64,000 bases of DNA from Bryoerythrophyllum caledonicum (GCA_963971425.1 OZ020514.1:47955527-48019526), one strand, 5' to 3'; shown: positions 1 through 13,002, counted from the first letter of the stretch. Made by a program: numbers and translations. The notes: generated by a model from the sequence alone, not told the origin.

Positions 1-640
1 TCTAAATTGAACGGAGGTACCAAAATACATCCTCATCCGCAATACCTTAATCTTCAATCGTGGGTAGCATTGAACACAACTCCTGGAGCAACAACGATTT
101 CCACCAAAAGAGTTGATAGATTCGTCAGAGAGGAGAAATGATGATTTTGTTGAAACCATGGTTGGAGGGATCCTAGATGAACTTTCGTAAGAGCGAATCC
201 TCTCTCCAAGCGACCGGGTTCTCATTGCCATTACAAAATTGTACGTATCATGCTGCTGGTGATGCATGAGATTGACACTATCATAGAAAACTTGACCAAT
301 AGGCCAAATCTTAACACAATAACGCCATTCGTCCGGTGCTTCATCTTCAACTTATGTCCTCAAGGCCCAAATGGCAATGTGAGTATCACCTAATGGAGCA
401 TCAGTCCCAGGAATAGCCGTGGTGTGAAGGTTATGAAGTATTCCAGTGGCAATTGTAATATCGGACAGGTTTTTCATTTTGACTATCTTACCGACCCAAG
501 AATGCCTTGGGAGAACTTTGAATTCCATTAAATCAGCATCTAATGGATCTTGCAAAGACGAGTTGTCACTTGACAAATCGAAATCATCATCGATTGAGGC
601 ACCGGTTGAAATGTCCATCTCCGCACTACAAAGTTAAGGC
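1..640 (-). pseudogene. Partial exon of an unrecognised gene (P1 locus)
   Basis: Reading leftwards from about 630, one frame stays open to the window edge except for a single TAA at 352-354. The first 88 residues (from 618) are acidic and serine-rich, then contain W- and V-rich globular-looking sequence; the same frame after the stop continues with dense, ordinary coding composition. A plausible 3' splice site (TTTGTAG) lies just upstream at about 630, so the P1 palindromes at 754-1,106 would lie in the preceding intron or the 5' flank. I do not recognise the family. The stop may be a CAA-to-TAA change. The gene continues beyond base 1. Confidence 0.45.
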
Positions 641-753
641 AAAAATGAAATTAGTTGACGTAGTCCAATAGTACTCCAAGGTTCATCCCACATCAATCAG
701 AATAAACAAAAACATAGCATCATTGTTCAGCTCCATGCTTAGGTGAAAACAAA

Positions 754-1106
754 GCACATTCAGCTCAACTCGAGCTGAATGTGCAGAACACAAACTACGC
801 CATTCGGTTTGCCTCGCGCTTAATTTGAAGCACAAATAGAATTCACAATGAGCATGAGTTGAGCTCAATGAGCTCAACATAAAGTAGGCCTGACAATCAA
901 AACCACAAACAATGCACATTTTGCTCGACTCGAGCTGAATGTGCACAACAACTAATGAAAAAATTTGTAAAGTAAGACGTGAACGTCTGCGGAAAAACTA
1001 GTGCACATTCAACTCAAGTCAAGCTGAATGTGCACTGCATACATTTTGTAAAAATGTCCATAGTATGTTCTATGCACATTCAGCTCGAGTTGAGCTCAAT
1101 GTGCAC
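754..1106. repeat. P1 palindrome cluster (four copies)
   Basis: Near-perfect inverted repeats at 754-784, 914-944, 1001-1035 and 1073-1105. Each has arms like GCACATTCAGCTC and its complement around a 3-5 base centre. They would fold into strong hairpins as RNA or single-stranded DNA. The same family recurs at 8.05-8.6, 10.1, 11.6, 22.7-22.9, 25.1 and 27.7-28.5 kb. Confidence 0.9.
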
Positions 1107-1686
1107 AACATATTCTATGTCCAGAATTTACGGCAACAATATCGCGCACAATCGATGATTGCTGAATTAAGAGTACTGAATCAAAACCTGAAGCACTTAT
1201 ACCAACAAAAACTACGCATTTTAATAGTTGCAAGAACAAATATGTCATACAAACATACAAAAAAACATCAATCCAAAAACCTGTACTGAGGAGGCGATTG
1301 TGTCGACGCCGAAGTATCACCTCCTTCCTACAACTTTTTCATTACATTGAAAATGATAGTATCAAATGTGCGAACCAAATGTCAAGTAAATCACCATAAA
1401 GTTTAGACGTAAGTGACTTACAAATGGTCCGATTGCGTGCACCAAAACGTCTTGAATAAAGAAGGAAGAGAAAACCCTACTCTTTGTCACGGCCGCTGCC
1501 ACCTATCACGACCACACACCTCTGCATCTCTAGCAATTCCAAACACAACTAAGTTGAACTAGAATAATGTATCCACTTCTTGCAGAGAAATTTGACTTCG
1601 AATGCAATAGGTTTTTCAAAAATCAAGGCGTACTTCGAGACGGTATAGATTCACGAAGGCTTGCCGAGTATTAAAAAGGTGCAAAA

Positions 1687-1745
<59 letters not shown>

Positions 1746-1750
1746 AGAGG
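1687..1750. repeat. (GA)n microsatellite
   Basis: About 60 bases of GA repeats with a few AA interruptions, inside a stretch (1,107-2,029) that shows no convincing gene. Confidence 0.95.
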
Positions 1751-2029
1751 ATGGGGTGTATTCACCACGTCAAACAAGTTGCCGTTAAGAAAAGAGTGGG
1801 AATGACATCACATTTGGTAGGAAGGAGCTATTCCAAATGAAGCATCTTCCAAAATTGACCAAAACATTAACAACCAAATAAGTTTCTCCTTATATCTCGA
1901 TGTAATGAAAGTTTCTATTTGCGTGATCTTAAGGTGTGCGGTCTATAATTTAAGGTTATCAATTGAGGTTATGGGTATTTATTTACGGTCATTATTTCCA
2001 TATTAAGGATATTGATTATGACTAGAATT

Positions 2030-2305
2030 TAAAAGTAAAGGATTAGGTTTCGGGTTCTAACTACATTTTGACATTGAAGGCTTAGGATTAAAGGTTTAGG
2101 ATTGCAGGTTCATGGTATCAAGTGTGAATTTTAGGATTTAGGATTTCAGACTAGACAATTCTAGAATTAGGTATACGGGTTACGGTTTAGGGTTTAGGAT
2201 TTAGGATTTAGAATTTAGTGTTTGGAATTAAAGATTTTAGGTTAACGGTTCAGGATTTTAGAGCTTAGTATTTAGGGTTCAGGATTAGGGTTTAGATTAG
2301 CATCG
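2030..2305 (+). repeat. Degenerate TTTAGGG-like tract
   Basis: Many imperfect copies of GGTTTAGG, GGATTTAGG and AGGGTTTAG. This resembles decayed interstitial plant-type telomere repeat. Similar tracts lie at 26.25, 56.7 and 63.65 kb. Confidence 0.7.
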
Positions 2306-5300
2306 AGATTACCACTGAATCAAATTGTCCTTTCTATAAGATTGTTTATCGTATCAAAATTGAACTGTGCCATGGTATTGATTTTAAAAAATTCATTACA
2401 TATCATCTAAAGATAAGATTTACGAAGTCACTACTACATCTTATTTGTTATGAATTAATATTTACTCCTTTGGGTTGACTTTGCAAGATGATATTGTCTC
2501 ATGCGATATTGATTCCTTTCTATTATTAATTTATGTTTTTATAATTCAAATTGTCTTTGACCCCAAAGGCCCAAGACTCCCCTCGGAGGATTCTAAGAAT
2601 TTTTGGAAGTTCCTATAGAGTCAATTTAGAATGTTCCTTTTTGAATTTTTTGTGGGAAATGGGCAATACTAAAAGCTTTGTGTCCATACAACTTTTTCTT
2701 CAATGCAAAAGTTATAGGACTTTGAAGTCTTAATCGAGAGAGCAGGCACGCCGGAGGAAATCTAAAACTTTTGCTAGTTACGTAGTCGAGTGTAAGATTT
2801 TCAATATTGGCAAGTAGTATTATTTTCTTTCATATTTTAAAAAACAAATTCTTGTCTGTAGTGAAAAATAGCACATTGACCCAAGTCAAACAATTTTATA
2901 CATTGTCACAAATTGTCAAGCAAGGTACTAAAAAACTTTCTTCTTTTCCACATAAAGTTTATAGATCCTCTTATTTTATAAGTTTAATTTTTTCACTTCA
3001 AAATGGGTTGCAACATTTCTATCGGCGGTTTGGATTTTTATTACAAAACATATTTATTTCGCAAAAATTAAAACGTAAACTCGTAATTTTTGAACCTCCA
3101 CTTCCTGTACAATTGTTTTGAATTTGTTACACCCTTCTTCTACCTCTAAAAATTGGTGTCCAAGGAACTAACTTCATGCTTAACAAGATGGTAGAGTATC
3201 TAGACCTTGTGTATTGCAAAAATTTCAAATCAAGTGAAGTCAAAGTTTGTTGTTCCACTCAATGCAAGGAATGAAATGAACCATTTTCTCTACTTTACAC
3301 ACTATAATCTTTCAATTTGTGCGGAAAAAGTTTATGAAATTTTGTAAAGACGTTGCTAGTGTAGAAACAAAAGAGTTTGTTTCCCTCTTTTCTCATTGCA
3401 CTAGAACGAGCAATTTTTGAAGCGCTTTTGGTGTGGAAATGCATTGGGCCTTTAGGCGTTACCGTATAGTTATTCATTACTATTTACGTGAATTCAATAT
3501 CATATTTTATGTCATCAATACTAAATTTCATACATACAATAATAAATTTCATATATTTCACGGATAATTACACAAAATAAAAACCTATTGTTTATTATTT
3601 GGGTCATTTTACACCCCGTGAATGTAAAATTTTATGTACTTAATAAGTAGTTTTAAATAATTTTTATTCAAAAATATTCAACATACAATTATTTTCCTAT
3701 ATACAAAAACTGACATATGGTTTGTTTGTTATGTATACTTCAATCTTCATATGTTCATGTTTTGCACAATCTAAAACAACCTTCAACTCCTTGTAGAAAA
3801 ACTACTACTACCAATGTTAATGGTTGATATTTAGTTAGTTTATGGAATTTGAAAGTTGAAGATGAATTTGAGGTCATGTTAGATGTAAATGAATCTAAAT
3901 AAATGGTTGTCATCCAAGACATACATTTAGAAAAAAAATTGTTTGGTACATGGTGATTATTGGTGTTATAAAGTGTTTTTGTAAATAACATGCAAAAATA
4001 GAGTTATTTTTATCAAAATCTAGGATTGTTTCATCATGGTTTAATAATTGACAAGATATAATTATAGTACAAACCATTATCACAAAATAAACAATATAAC
4101 ATACTAGTCTTCTATTATATCCAAGATAATATGTAACATCATTGTTTGTTGTACACTATACTGCATATGATAAAGTAGAATTTAGGTACATAATGATTCC
4201 ACCAAATGAGCTTAATGATATTAATTTGTAACGCTGTAATGCCGTACAATATACCAACAAATTTATCAATCTTATATTTATTTTAGATACTATCTTGTTA
4301 AATATAATTATAAATGTTAAATTCAAGTCATTATTTAATATATGGGGTTGTATAGTTTTATAATTTAAAATATCACATATTTTAGGGTTGAACAGTGAAT
4401 ACTCATGATTTAGTACATGAACAAAGTTCCTTCAGTATAGCATTTAATACGATTTTACTTGCTTCGATATTCTAATATGTTATTATAAATCTAATATCAT
4501 CATCCATATCAAAAAAATTTGAACAATAAAATAGCATTTTAGACAAAGTTGAAATTTATTTGGCATCATGCTATAATTCTAATCTAACATCCATTGTATA
4601 TAGATTATTTTGTAGTATAAGTCAATGTAGTAAAGATAAAAGTTAATATTCACCAAAGAATGAATGTGCGTGATTTCACAAATAACGCTATTTCAAATTT
4701 TCATGAATAGAAGTAAGTTATGAGTACTTGAGTAAACATATGGCAAATTTGATATTCTGTGCAGAATATTTTAGTATACGGTTGTCTGTTAAAACATGTC
4801 TTAGAGCTTCGAAGTTGATAATTACTGTATAAATGTAACGTCAAAATTACATATTGTCACTTCAATGGCCAAAATTTCTCATTAGTAGTAGCAAGTTATT
4901 TTATATAAATGGTCAAAAGTCTCAATTTATAACCACATAGACTCAACTTCTTAATACTACTGCAATTTTTGAGAGAAATTGTGGTTAAAAGTCACAGTAT
5001 TTGTACCACATTATTTCATGAAATGTTTGAAAGGAAATCCTACTGTTACTTTTTAAAATAATTATGAAGGTGTCAATTATCAATGTATCTATTATATTAT
5101 TAATTTCCAACTCTCTTGTTATTGTAAATTGCATGTAGTCATTTTGGTGGACTTATGGGTAATAATACTAAATTTTTTTGTTCTACACATATTAAGAAGC
5201 CACATATTTTATAACCAAATTATCTCATAACTTTTTAGTGTAAGAGGATCCTATTCTTACGTATTTTAACTCCAAAATCCCTTAAACAAGTCCTAAAGTC

Positions 5301-5760
5301 TAAAGAGTCCACCTAAGGGACTCTAAAAGATTTAAGTTGGTTCTTATGGTGTCAATTTATATTATATTTCCATGGATTTTTACTATACGTGGACATTATT
5401 TATAGCATTGTGAGATTTTTTTAAATCTAAACCCGACATTTAATGAAAAAATTATAGGGATTTTTATATTAAGGTAGCAGTTGGCGCTTGATTTGCAACG
5501 CATGAGTTCAACCATTTTAATGTAGTTTTTATATCACAAATTATTAAAAAAGAAAAATATCAACAATCTACATAAAATATAAATATGTCTCTGAAAGCCA
5601 TGCATGAATTTTAATAATGTAATAGAATAGAATAGAAAAAAATAAATTAGGTTTTAGATTTTTTTCATTTTAACATGGAATTTCAAAAATGTTATGAACG
5701 TCAAATTTGTAATCAAGAGTTTCAAATTTATTTTGGATAAGCACAAATTGCAACAGACAA
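2306..5760. other. AT-rich stretch without a supported gene
   Basis: Strongly AT-rich. Reading frames are short and low in complexity. Apart from the dispersed repeat at 2,790-3,130, I see no gene, terminal repeat or ordered tandem structure. Confidence 0.6.
2790..3130 (+). repeat. Old dispersed repeat, copy 1
   Basis: Matches 6,430-6,730 along its length after substitutions and small gaps. Shared blocks include TTGACCCAAGT / TTAACCCAAGT, ATACATTGTCACA and AAACATATTTAT. The frame encodes similar peptides in both copies, but both are short and unlike known families. Probably a relic of a mobile element of unknown type. Confidence 0.6.
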
Positions 5761-5784
5761 ATGCAAATATCACACACCCACAAA

Positions 5785-5905
5785 CTCGATTTGCAATTAC
5801 AATCTCAATTTCACTCACCCACAAACTCAACTTGCAATTACAATTTCAAATTTAAACACCTACAAATCTAATTTGCAATTACAATCTCAAAACTTGCAAT
5901 CTCAC
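5785..5905. repeat. 41-bp tandem repeat, about three units
   Basis: Units begin CAAACTC or CAAATCT and contain TTGCAATTACAAT; starts are 41 bases apart. The third unit decays into related TTGCAAT-rich sequence up to about 5,960. Confidence 0.75.
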
Positions 5906-6228
5906 CTCAAAACTTGTAATTCCAATCTCCACAACTCAGATATGCAATTTTGCAACTCTAACTTTGTATGCCAACCTCCAAGATCATAACTCCGACTTCA
6001 CAACTTTTTCACTCCAAGTTTAGAACTCATAATTTACAATTCAATCTTTTAGTGCTTAACTCAAAAAATATTTTGAAAGTCAAATTTGTAATCAAGAGCA
6101 CAGATTGCAACACACAAATGCAAATTTGTCACACCCAAAAATTTAAGCTAATGCTTTGCAACGCATTAGTCCAACCATTTTAATGTAGTTTTTATATTAC
6201 AAACTATATTAAATAAAATGTAACATGT

Positions 6229-6340
6229 TTCACTGCGCGGTTGGCTCCGCAATTAACTGCGCGGTTAACTGCACCGTTCCTATAGTTTACTGCACGGTTG
6301 ACTGCGCGATTGATCGCTGCGTGGTTCACTGCGCAAATTA
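6229..6340. repeat. CTGCGCGGTT short repeat patch
   Basis: Seven or so variants of CTGCGCGGTTNA in an otherwise AT-rich region, a local GC-rich island. Spacing is irregular (about 12-20 bases). Confidence 0.7.
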
Positions 6341-6429
6341 TTATTTTAGTAGTATGATGGGGAAAGTGGGCACAATGGGCAACTCCTAAACCTTTTTCTA
6401 GATCACTATATTGAATGTGAGATTATTGA

Positions 6430-6730
6430 TCACTAGCAATAAATAATATTTCCTTCTATATTATCAAAAAAATCTATTGTCTTTAGTGATGAAAAATATA
6501 TTAACCCAAGTTAAACATTTTCATACATTGTCACACATTCCCAGGCAAGGTACAAAAGACTTAAATGTCTTCATAGTTTTTAATTTCATTTTTCCTACAC
6601 CAATAATGTGGTGTAAACCTTCTTCTTGTCCATTTCAATTATTGTTCAAAAACATATTTATGTTCCCAAAAAATTTAATTAGATTGATAATTTCGAGATT
6701 ACCACTTCTTGCACAATTTTTTTAATATGC
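6430..6730 (+). repeat. Old dispersed repeat, copy 2
   Basis: Diverged partner of 2,790-3,130, in the same orientation, with an 82-codon frame similar to the one in copy 1. Confidence 0.6.
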
Positions 6731-8050
6731 TAAACACTTTGTGAAGGTGGCCCATGGTCAAGGGGAAAAGCAGCCTACGGTCATAGGACCTTCGAATCAA
6801 AACCTAAAACCATAGAATGGACGTTTTACAGAAAGGTAATCATTTGTACGTTTTCACATTGTGTAGGTGGGGTTTCACCTCCCTTCTCATCTTCTATGAT
6901 CGTCTTTTTTTGCAACCTTACCTCCCTTGAGCGTCTCTTGCGCGGACCAAGTCTTTCTTTGCGTTGGGGTTTGTGCATCACTTGTGAGCATGGATGTGTA
7001 TGAGCGAGGAGAGTGTTGTACGTTGTGTGTTGAGGGTTTGAGTCTTGTGTGTTGTATGTGAGAGGGTTGTGAGTGTAGGGTTTGAAATTACAGTGAGCGG
7101 CTTGTTGTGAGTAGTGAGTCGTGAGGGTGTTTAAGTGAGTTGTAGTGAGTTGTTGTGTCGGTTGTAAGGGTTTAGGGTTTTCTTGTTGTAAGTTGTGATG
7201 TTGTGCGCGAGTTGGTAGGTTTTCAAGTTGTAGAGTTTTGGCGACTCATCTTGTGTGCAAGGGTTTGCACATTGTGGGAGTTTGTGAGGAGGTTTGTGCT
7301 GGGATTTGGATTGCAACTTCAGCGACTTCTGTGAAGGAGATTGCAAGTTGTGTGAGCGAGTTGTGTGAGCACGTTGTGAGTTTGTGGAAGCAAGTTAAGC
7401 GACTTATATTTGCGACTTGTATGTGTAAGTTGTGAGCACAAGTTTTGTGAGGAAAGAGTCCAATTACTATGAGCGAGTTGAGCGATTTTGTAAGGGAGTT
7501 GTGGAAGTTTGCGACGGCTTAGGTTTGGGTTTCTAATAGTGATTGGATAGTGATTCAAATGAGGGACATTTTGTCACTCAAGCGGCTCCTTTGTGTGACA
7601 TACCTCAAGCTAATTGGTTGAGGATTCAAGAGACTTCAATTGAGGTGAGTAATTCTAGCTTCCAGGTTGTGGTTAATTCAATTTTTGCAATGCTTTTATG
7701 CAATGCAATTGAAATTACAATGCAAATTGAGATGCTAGGTGATGTGTATAAATGGATTGAATTGCCATGAAAGAAGTTCAGTTTCATAGTTTCAAAATGA
7801 ATTTAGATTGTATTATTGATTCAAATTCAATTGCGTTGTTCAAGGAAGGATTGAAATTGATGAGTTTGGGTTTCTATTGATACATTCCATATCTTCAAAG
7901 AGGAGGGTGACAACAAGTTGTGGAATCTCAGCACCGATGAATCAGAGAGAGAATCCAGAGACGTTGAAACGAAATATGGAAACGAGGTAGGCAGACTCCC
8001 ATGGAACTTGCAATATGAATGAAGTTGTAATTTCTCATCCATATAAATAG
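6731..8050. other. G/T-rich low-complexity region, no supported gene
   Basis: From about 7,000 to 7,500 the sequence is dominated by GTGAG, GAGTTG and GTTGTG words. Frames here are by-products of that bias. 7,540-8,040 has more ordinary composition and may hold exon debris of the gene downstream, but no family is recognisable. Confidence 0.5.
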
Positions 8051-8600
8051 TGCATATTCAGCTTGAGTCGAGCTGAATATGCAATCCATGTCATGAGCGT
8101 GCTGCACATTTAGCTCCAGTCCAGCTAAATGTGCACATTCAGCTCGAGCCGAGTTGAATGTGGACGGTGGATTGATTAGGTAAGTGCGTTAGAATAATCA
8201 GATTGTGCATATTCAGCTTGACTCAAGTTGAATGTGCACAGTCTTATGAGCTTTGTGTGCACATTCAGTTCGACTTGAGCTGAATATGCACTATCGGTTC
8301 ATTAGTACATGCGCGTTAAATTGATCAAAATGTGCACATTCAGCTCGACTTGAGCTGAATGTGCACAGTTAGTTAGGCTTTGTGTGCACATTTAGCTCGA
8401 GTTGAGCTAAATGTGCACTAGAAATGGTAAAATCTGAAATATGAAACAAAATCCAATTGTAAACATAAAAGAGAAGATACATCAAAGAAAATCATGTAGG
8501 TTGTATTACAAACCTTAATTGAAACTTCTTGACGGAACCATTGTTGTGCAATTAATCTTATGTATTGCATATTCAGCTCGACTCAAGTTGAATATGCACA
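8051..8600. repeat. P1 palindrome array (eight copies)
   Basis: Palindromes at 8051-8083, 8103-8136, 8131-8165, 8204-8239, 8257-8291, 8331-8367, 8383-8418 and 8566-8600. The best (8331-8367) has 16-base perfect arms, TGTGCACATTCAGCTC and its complement, around GACTT. Members 4-5 and 6-7 form a tandem unit of about 127 bases, with 52-53 bases between partners. Some copies carry paired changes in both arms (TTCAGC/GCTGAA to TTTAGC/GCTAAA). The array lies directly upstream of a decayed plus-strand gene, in its promoter or first intron. Confidence 0.92.
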
Positions 8601-10104
8601 CTCTAGAAAATACTGTGACGCATTGAAAACGCATAGTTAACCAAACTTGAATTATTGCTTCCATTGCAGAAATCCAGTGAACGACCAAGAGGTTTTGGAG
8701 CAATACTATAAACCAGCAAGTATTGCAATCAAGTCCGACGATGGAGAAGAGCACAAGGTACTCAACTGCTACGAGCTTTGGGATCTAGAGAGGCATAAGG
8801 CATTGGGGTTTGAACATATAGATCACTCTAACTGCGTGGTGTTGACTCACAAATATCGGAGGATGGATATGTTCTTGCACGTTTCACCGGATGAGAAGAT
8901 AATCGAGTTTGACCACCACAAGAAATACCTTGTGGTTAAATGTAAGACGACAACTGAAAGCAATCTTTAGTACATTGTTCTCATCGACTGCATGACTTAA
9001 GTCTTTAGCCTTCATCCCTTTCTCGACAGTATTAAGAACTCAATGTTTGAGTCAATAAAGAAAGACATTTTCAAACAACTCGAAAAAGATTACTGGAAGA
9101 GCAACATTGGAAGGCCTCTCCGTGCAAAAGCTTTGTCATCCAAGTTGACAAGTCTCCTCCATGCAATGGCAATGAAGGTTCTTCAAAACTCGCAAACCTC
9201 ATCCCAGATGACTTTGGTGGAGGTCTCTCGTAGTACCGAGAGTGGCAATGTTAGTTAAGGTAGTTCCACTGGTCAAAAGATTGGAGCGGCTTGAACCGGC
9301 AAGGCAAATTCAAGGAAATCATTGTCCACAACCCCGACGCCACCAAATAGGCACTGTTGATCACTTGCTTCGGAGGCTTCAACTTGAAGAGCACTAAGAT
9401 CTAGTGCAAAAAACCAAGAAGTTGTTAAGCCAGAAGTTGAGGCCAGCATCGCGTTAGCGATCACTGATCTGCTGCACGAGTTGCCTCCCGGAGAAGCCGT
9501 TGACTACGGAAACGCAACGAAGGTGTATAAGAAGTTTTGGACAGATTGCCAAGACTGCTTCCTGCACGACCCTGACATGAAGAAGGAGCTGGACGTTTGG
9601 CAATTAACACCAGCACAAGAGGATTGGACAATTTGGGCCTTTGAGAAGAAGGGCATGGATACGGTAATGAATTACCTCATCCACATCCCCGATAAATTGT
9701 ACAAGCAGACGCTATACGTGATGCTGATGACGAAGGAGACTGGGAAGACATTTGAAAGGGTAAGGTCTACATTATAAATGGCCAATATAGCGTGGCGGCA
9801 AGCGAAGCAATGATGGCAAATGAAACTATTGATGAGACTACAGTGAGGCACTTTTACGTGTGGAAGTGCTTTGTTGTATGGTCTGATGACAAAGAGAAGC
9901 TGCGTTAGATCTTGACATTCTACAACCGAGTCAATCACTTGTCCGTCTTTAAGCCAACGTGGTCGACCAACATCCTGTCCGCACGATCGACATGGACCAA
10001 TCTAGGCCGCCCATCACCACGACAAAAGAAAAATACGTTGGGCGGCCGTGGAGCTCTAAGAGCCACACGACTAGGTGTATAAAGTGAGCAATCCTGATTG
10101 CGAT

Positions 10105-10138
10105 TGCATATTCAGCTTGAGTCGAGCTGAATATGCAC
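10105..10138. repeat. P1 palindrome in an intron
   Basis: Arms TGCATATTCAGCT and complement. Lies 55 bases before the splice acceptor AG at 10,191-10,192; a branch-site-like TACTAAT is at about 10,163. Confidence 0.85.
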
Positions 10139-11591
10139 ACCCTTGTCACCATTTGTTTACTTTTACTAATACAATCGTTGCGCTTCCTATAGGAGTTCAT
10201 TGAGGCCATTCAATGTTGGTTTTCTTGCATTGACGTTGCAAAGAACCAGACGTTGGCTAGCAAGTCTAGTCAGGTTCCTCAGCTGGTTCTCATGAATGAG
10301 GTCAAGATTATCACGTCGTTTGATTCTACTTTCAATCTTTGGCAAGATGTGATGGCCGCAAGTGTCCAAGGGGGACTTGATTGACGTTGACACCAACCTC
10401 CTTCGCAAATTCAAAGAGAACACGATAGGACTCCACCGAAAGATGATGGTCTGAATTGGGAGTTCTTCAAGTGGCTTGGTAATATCACTGATGTAGATCA
10501 TGTGAAGTTGTTGAACCACATTTTGAACCGCAGCATACCTAAATGGCAACTGCAATACCCAAAGGTGGTCATCAAGACACCGAGCAGCAAATTGGATAGC
10601 AACTAAACGGCTAGGGAATGGATCGAGCGGCGCAAGAGGAAGAACGTTGTCCAAAGGGAGTTGTAGAAACTCAAGCCTAGTCTTGCATTTTTTGATGCAA
10701 ACAACAATTTTGTTCCTGGAAATTGGAAGCGTTTTAAGCGTGAATATCACGTCTCATCCGCAACCATGCGGGTACTTGTCAATCAACCCGGTGAGGCGTT
10801 CTTCACTGAGGCGCGACAGCTTTGAAGCAAGAACAAGTTTGTGGAGGATTTATCGCCGTATGCATAATCTTGGTTTAAGTTGTTCTTTGATAAGCGCAAA
10901 TACTTCAAAGAAGCATCCGGGTCTGCATACATCCGAAAGTACATCACCATCAATGATACATTGGATGTGTGGCCCGAAAACACATGGGATCCTCGCGGCA
11001 AAAAGCCTCGGCTTGCGTTGATCGGTTTTAGATCAACTCCTGGGCAAGATCTGAAGCCATCATCAACGATGGCTAACCCATTCTTCAGGGACTTCATGGA
11101 CGCATTACGGACTCGAGCAGCCCCGGACTAACAGACCTAGATGCATGGCTATGGATTTGTGGGATCAAGGCAGATGAAAGGTTAGTCTTCTCCCAAACTG
11201 AGAAGGCCCCGTTTGCAAATGAATACGAGACATATAGTTCCTCATATATTCTTGGAAAGTATGAGCGGCTCGAGGAACTGCCGATAAGCAAAAAATTGTG
11301 GAAAGATCCTGTGGAACTTCTTTGGCTAGTTCGTAAGTGGTTGGCTCGCCTTGGCCTAGTTCCGAAGGAGTATGTCTTTCCGCTTCATGTTGCAAACACC
11401 AAGGTCCGCAAAACAATGAGTTGGAGTATCGCGTAAACACTACTATTTGTTCACAATGGAGTTCTACTTTCAAGTACTCAAAGAATGGTGCAATCCGGGA
11501 AACTTAGTCTTCTCTACCTTTGGAGGCTTAAAGTTTCTTATTGCATCAGTGGTAAGAAGTTCGATTGAGCTCATTGATGTTCTCTCTTGTT

Positions 11592-11622
11592 TGCATATTC
11601 AGCTCGACTTGAGGTGAATATG
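11592..11622. repeat. P1 palindrome in an intron
   Basis: Slightly imperfect copy (GAGGTGAATATGTAA on the right arm) between donor GTAAGA at 11,552 and a likely acceptor near 11,720. Confidence 0.8.
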
Positions 11623-11906
11623 TAAGCTGTGTAGTTTCAAGGTTTGCAATTATATGTAGCTTGAGTTAGTTAAATTGATTTCCAGTGTCTCTGGTATACC
11701 TCACAGATTGAGTCTCTAAGATGTGCCTGCATCTGTGATACTTGTGAGATGATCGGTACGAGAGCAAGGCCAAGTTGGATTTGTCTCTATTCAAAGCGGA
11801 CTTCATTATCGACGGTTATCCAGTGGATGAGACAAAATATCCTCTCAAGCCTCCTCGAGGTAAGAATAAGGGTAAGAGCCAAGTTGAAGACAACGATGAT
11901 GATGAG

Positions 11907-12662
11907 TGTAGAATGTGTAATTAGTTTTTGTGTTCACATGTGGATTAGAATTGGTTAGTTTCGGAAGTTAGCCAGTTAGTTTTGTAGTTCAGTTGTAAGA
12001 TTGGGAAGTTACGTGAAAAGTTGGTTAAGAAGCAAATGTGGCGTTTGGAATCTGGAAGTTAGGTTCAATTTTTGGATAAAGACTTTGTGGAAGATGGATT
12101 CGAGGCCAGACTGTGATAGTCGTAAGCTGCGGCAAGCTTGGTGCTATGTCTTTTTTTTCTTTGAATTTTCTATTTTCTTTTGTAGGATTGTGATTAAGAT
12201 GAAGTATGAATGGAATTGGAGTTAAGAAAGTGTGATTGCATGATTGGAAGTAAAGCTTATGAGCATTGTATGAGAATTGTGAAGATAGGAAGTTAGAGAA
12301 TGGAATTATGGATGTAAAAAGATTGTAATCTTTGTGAAAGAATTGGTTATTGAAAGTGATTACGGAAGATAATCACGTATTATTGAATTCACTATATTGT
12401 CATTACAGTGAAGAAAAGAAAAATTGACATGATTATGAGATCATGAAGGAAAGAGGATTGGAGAATATTTAGGTTTAGAATGATGCAAGAGAGAGTGATT
12501 GAGTGTTGATAATTGTTAAGAGAAGTTAGCAAACAAGTGTGTAATCAATCGTGACAATAACATAGTGGCATTCATAGAAACAGTCTTTCCCCGCGAACGA
12601 ATCCACCTATACTAATTTGGTGCTTTGGGTTTATTTCCAATCCAACCAAAACGATAACCACA
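11907..12662 (+). repeat. 5' LTR
   Basis: 756 bp, starts TGTAGAATG and ends AACCACA. Nearly identical to 20,794-21,549; the visible differences fall at roughly 11,950-12,160. Confidence 0.95.
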
Positions 12663-12665
12663 TTT

Positions 12666-12684
12666 TGGTGCCGCTGCCGGGGAT
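12666..12684 (+). other. Primer binding site (tRNA-Asp-like)
   Basis: TGGTGCCGCTGCCGGGGAT starts 3 bases after the LTR. The common plant gypsy site complementary to the tRNA-Asp 3' end differs at two positions. Either the host tRNA differs or a related tRNA primes. Confidence 0.75.
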
Positions 12685-12822
12685 GGATATTATTTTGAAA
12701 TGTTAAGAATTGTTTAAAAGAAAATAAAAATAAAAATATATTATTAGAACTGGTCTTCGGTTATAATTTTATGGAGTATAAATTGGTGTATTATAGATTA
12801 TGTATGGAAGAAATCAAGGATT

Positions 12823-13002
12823 ATGAGCAGTGATAATGAAGACAATTTACAAAGAAGGAATCGACAGATTAAAGAAAGATACGATAGGTTGTGTTCAAGA
12901 GAGTCGTTACGAAAATTAAGGGAAAGAACTCAACGAGAAAAACTTAGGAGAGTGACATCATTTTCGTGTTCGAGAAGTGGACGTAGTAAGAGTCCAGAAT
13001 GA
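12823..13002 (+). pseudogene. Short basic ORF ahead of gag
   Basis: Sixty codons, rich in Arg, Lys and Ser (contains SRSGRRSKSPE), ending at TGA 13,000-13,002. Same reading frame as gag, with further stops (about 13,042 and 13,054) before the gag ATG. It may be the former N-terminus of Gag or an upstream ORF. Confidence 0.4.

Larger units (their letters stand above)
8670..11906 (+). pseudogene. Decayed multi-exon gene, 5' part, cut by a retrotransposon
   Basis: Coding-like segments follow each other on the plus strand. They are about 8,670-8,941 (preceded by CATTGCAG, followed by GTAAGA), 9,030-10,080, 10,193-11,551 (preceded by CTTCCTATAG with TACTAAT upstream, followed by GTAAGA) and about 11,721-11,906. 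Several frameshifts and stops break each segment, for example in 9,250-9,430 and around 9,760, 10,380 and 11,130. The last segment ends in a run of Asp/Glu codons, exactly where the Ty3/gypsy element entered; the frame resumes at 21,555. Introns carry P1 palindromes. Residues such as W, Y and charged clusters look like a real globular protein, but I cannot name the family. It may be the main open reading frame of an unknown mobile element. Confidence 0.5.

Noticed and set aside
8051-8600. P1 hairpins as bacterial-type terminators or REP elements
   Set aside because: No U-tracts follow them, they are in introns and upstream regions, and the context has splice sites and TATA boxes.
10187-10750. 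187-codon minus-strand ORF
   Set aside because: It lies opposite better plus-strand coding sequence of the P1-locus gene and has no recognisable features; treated as a shadow frame.
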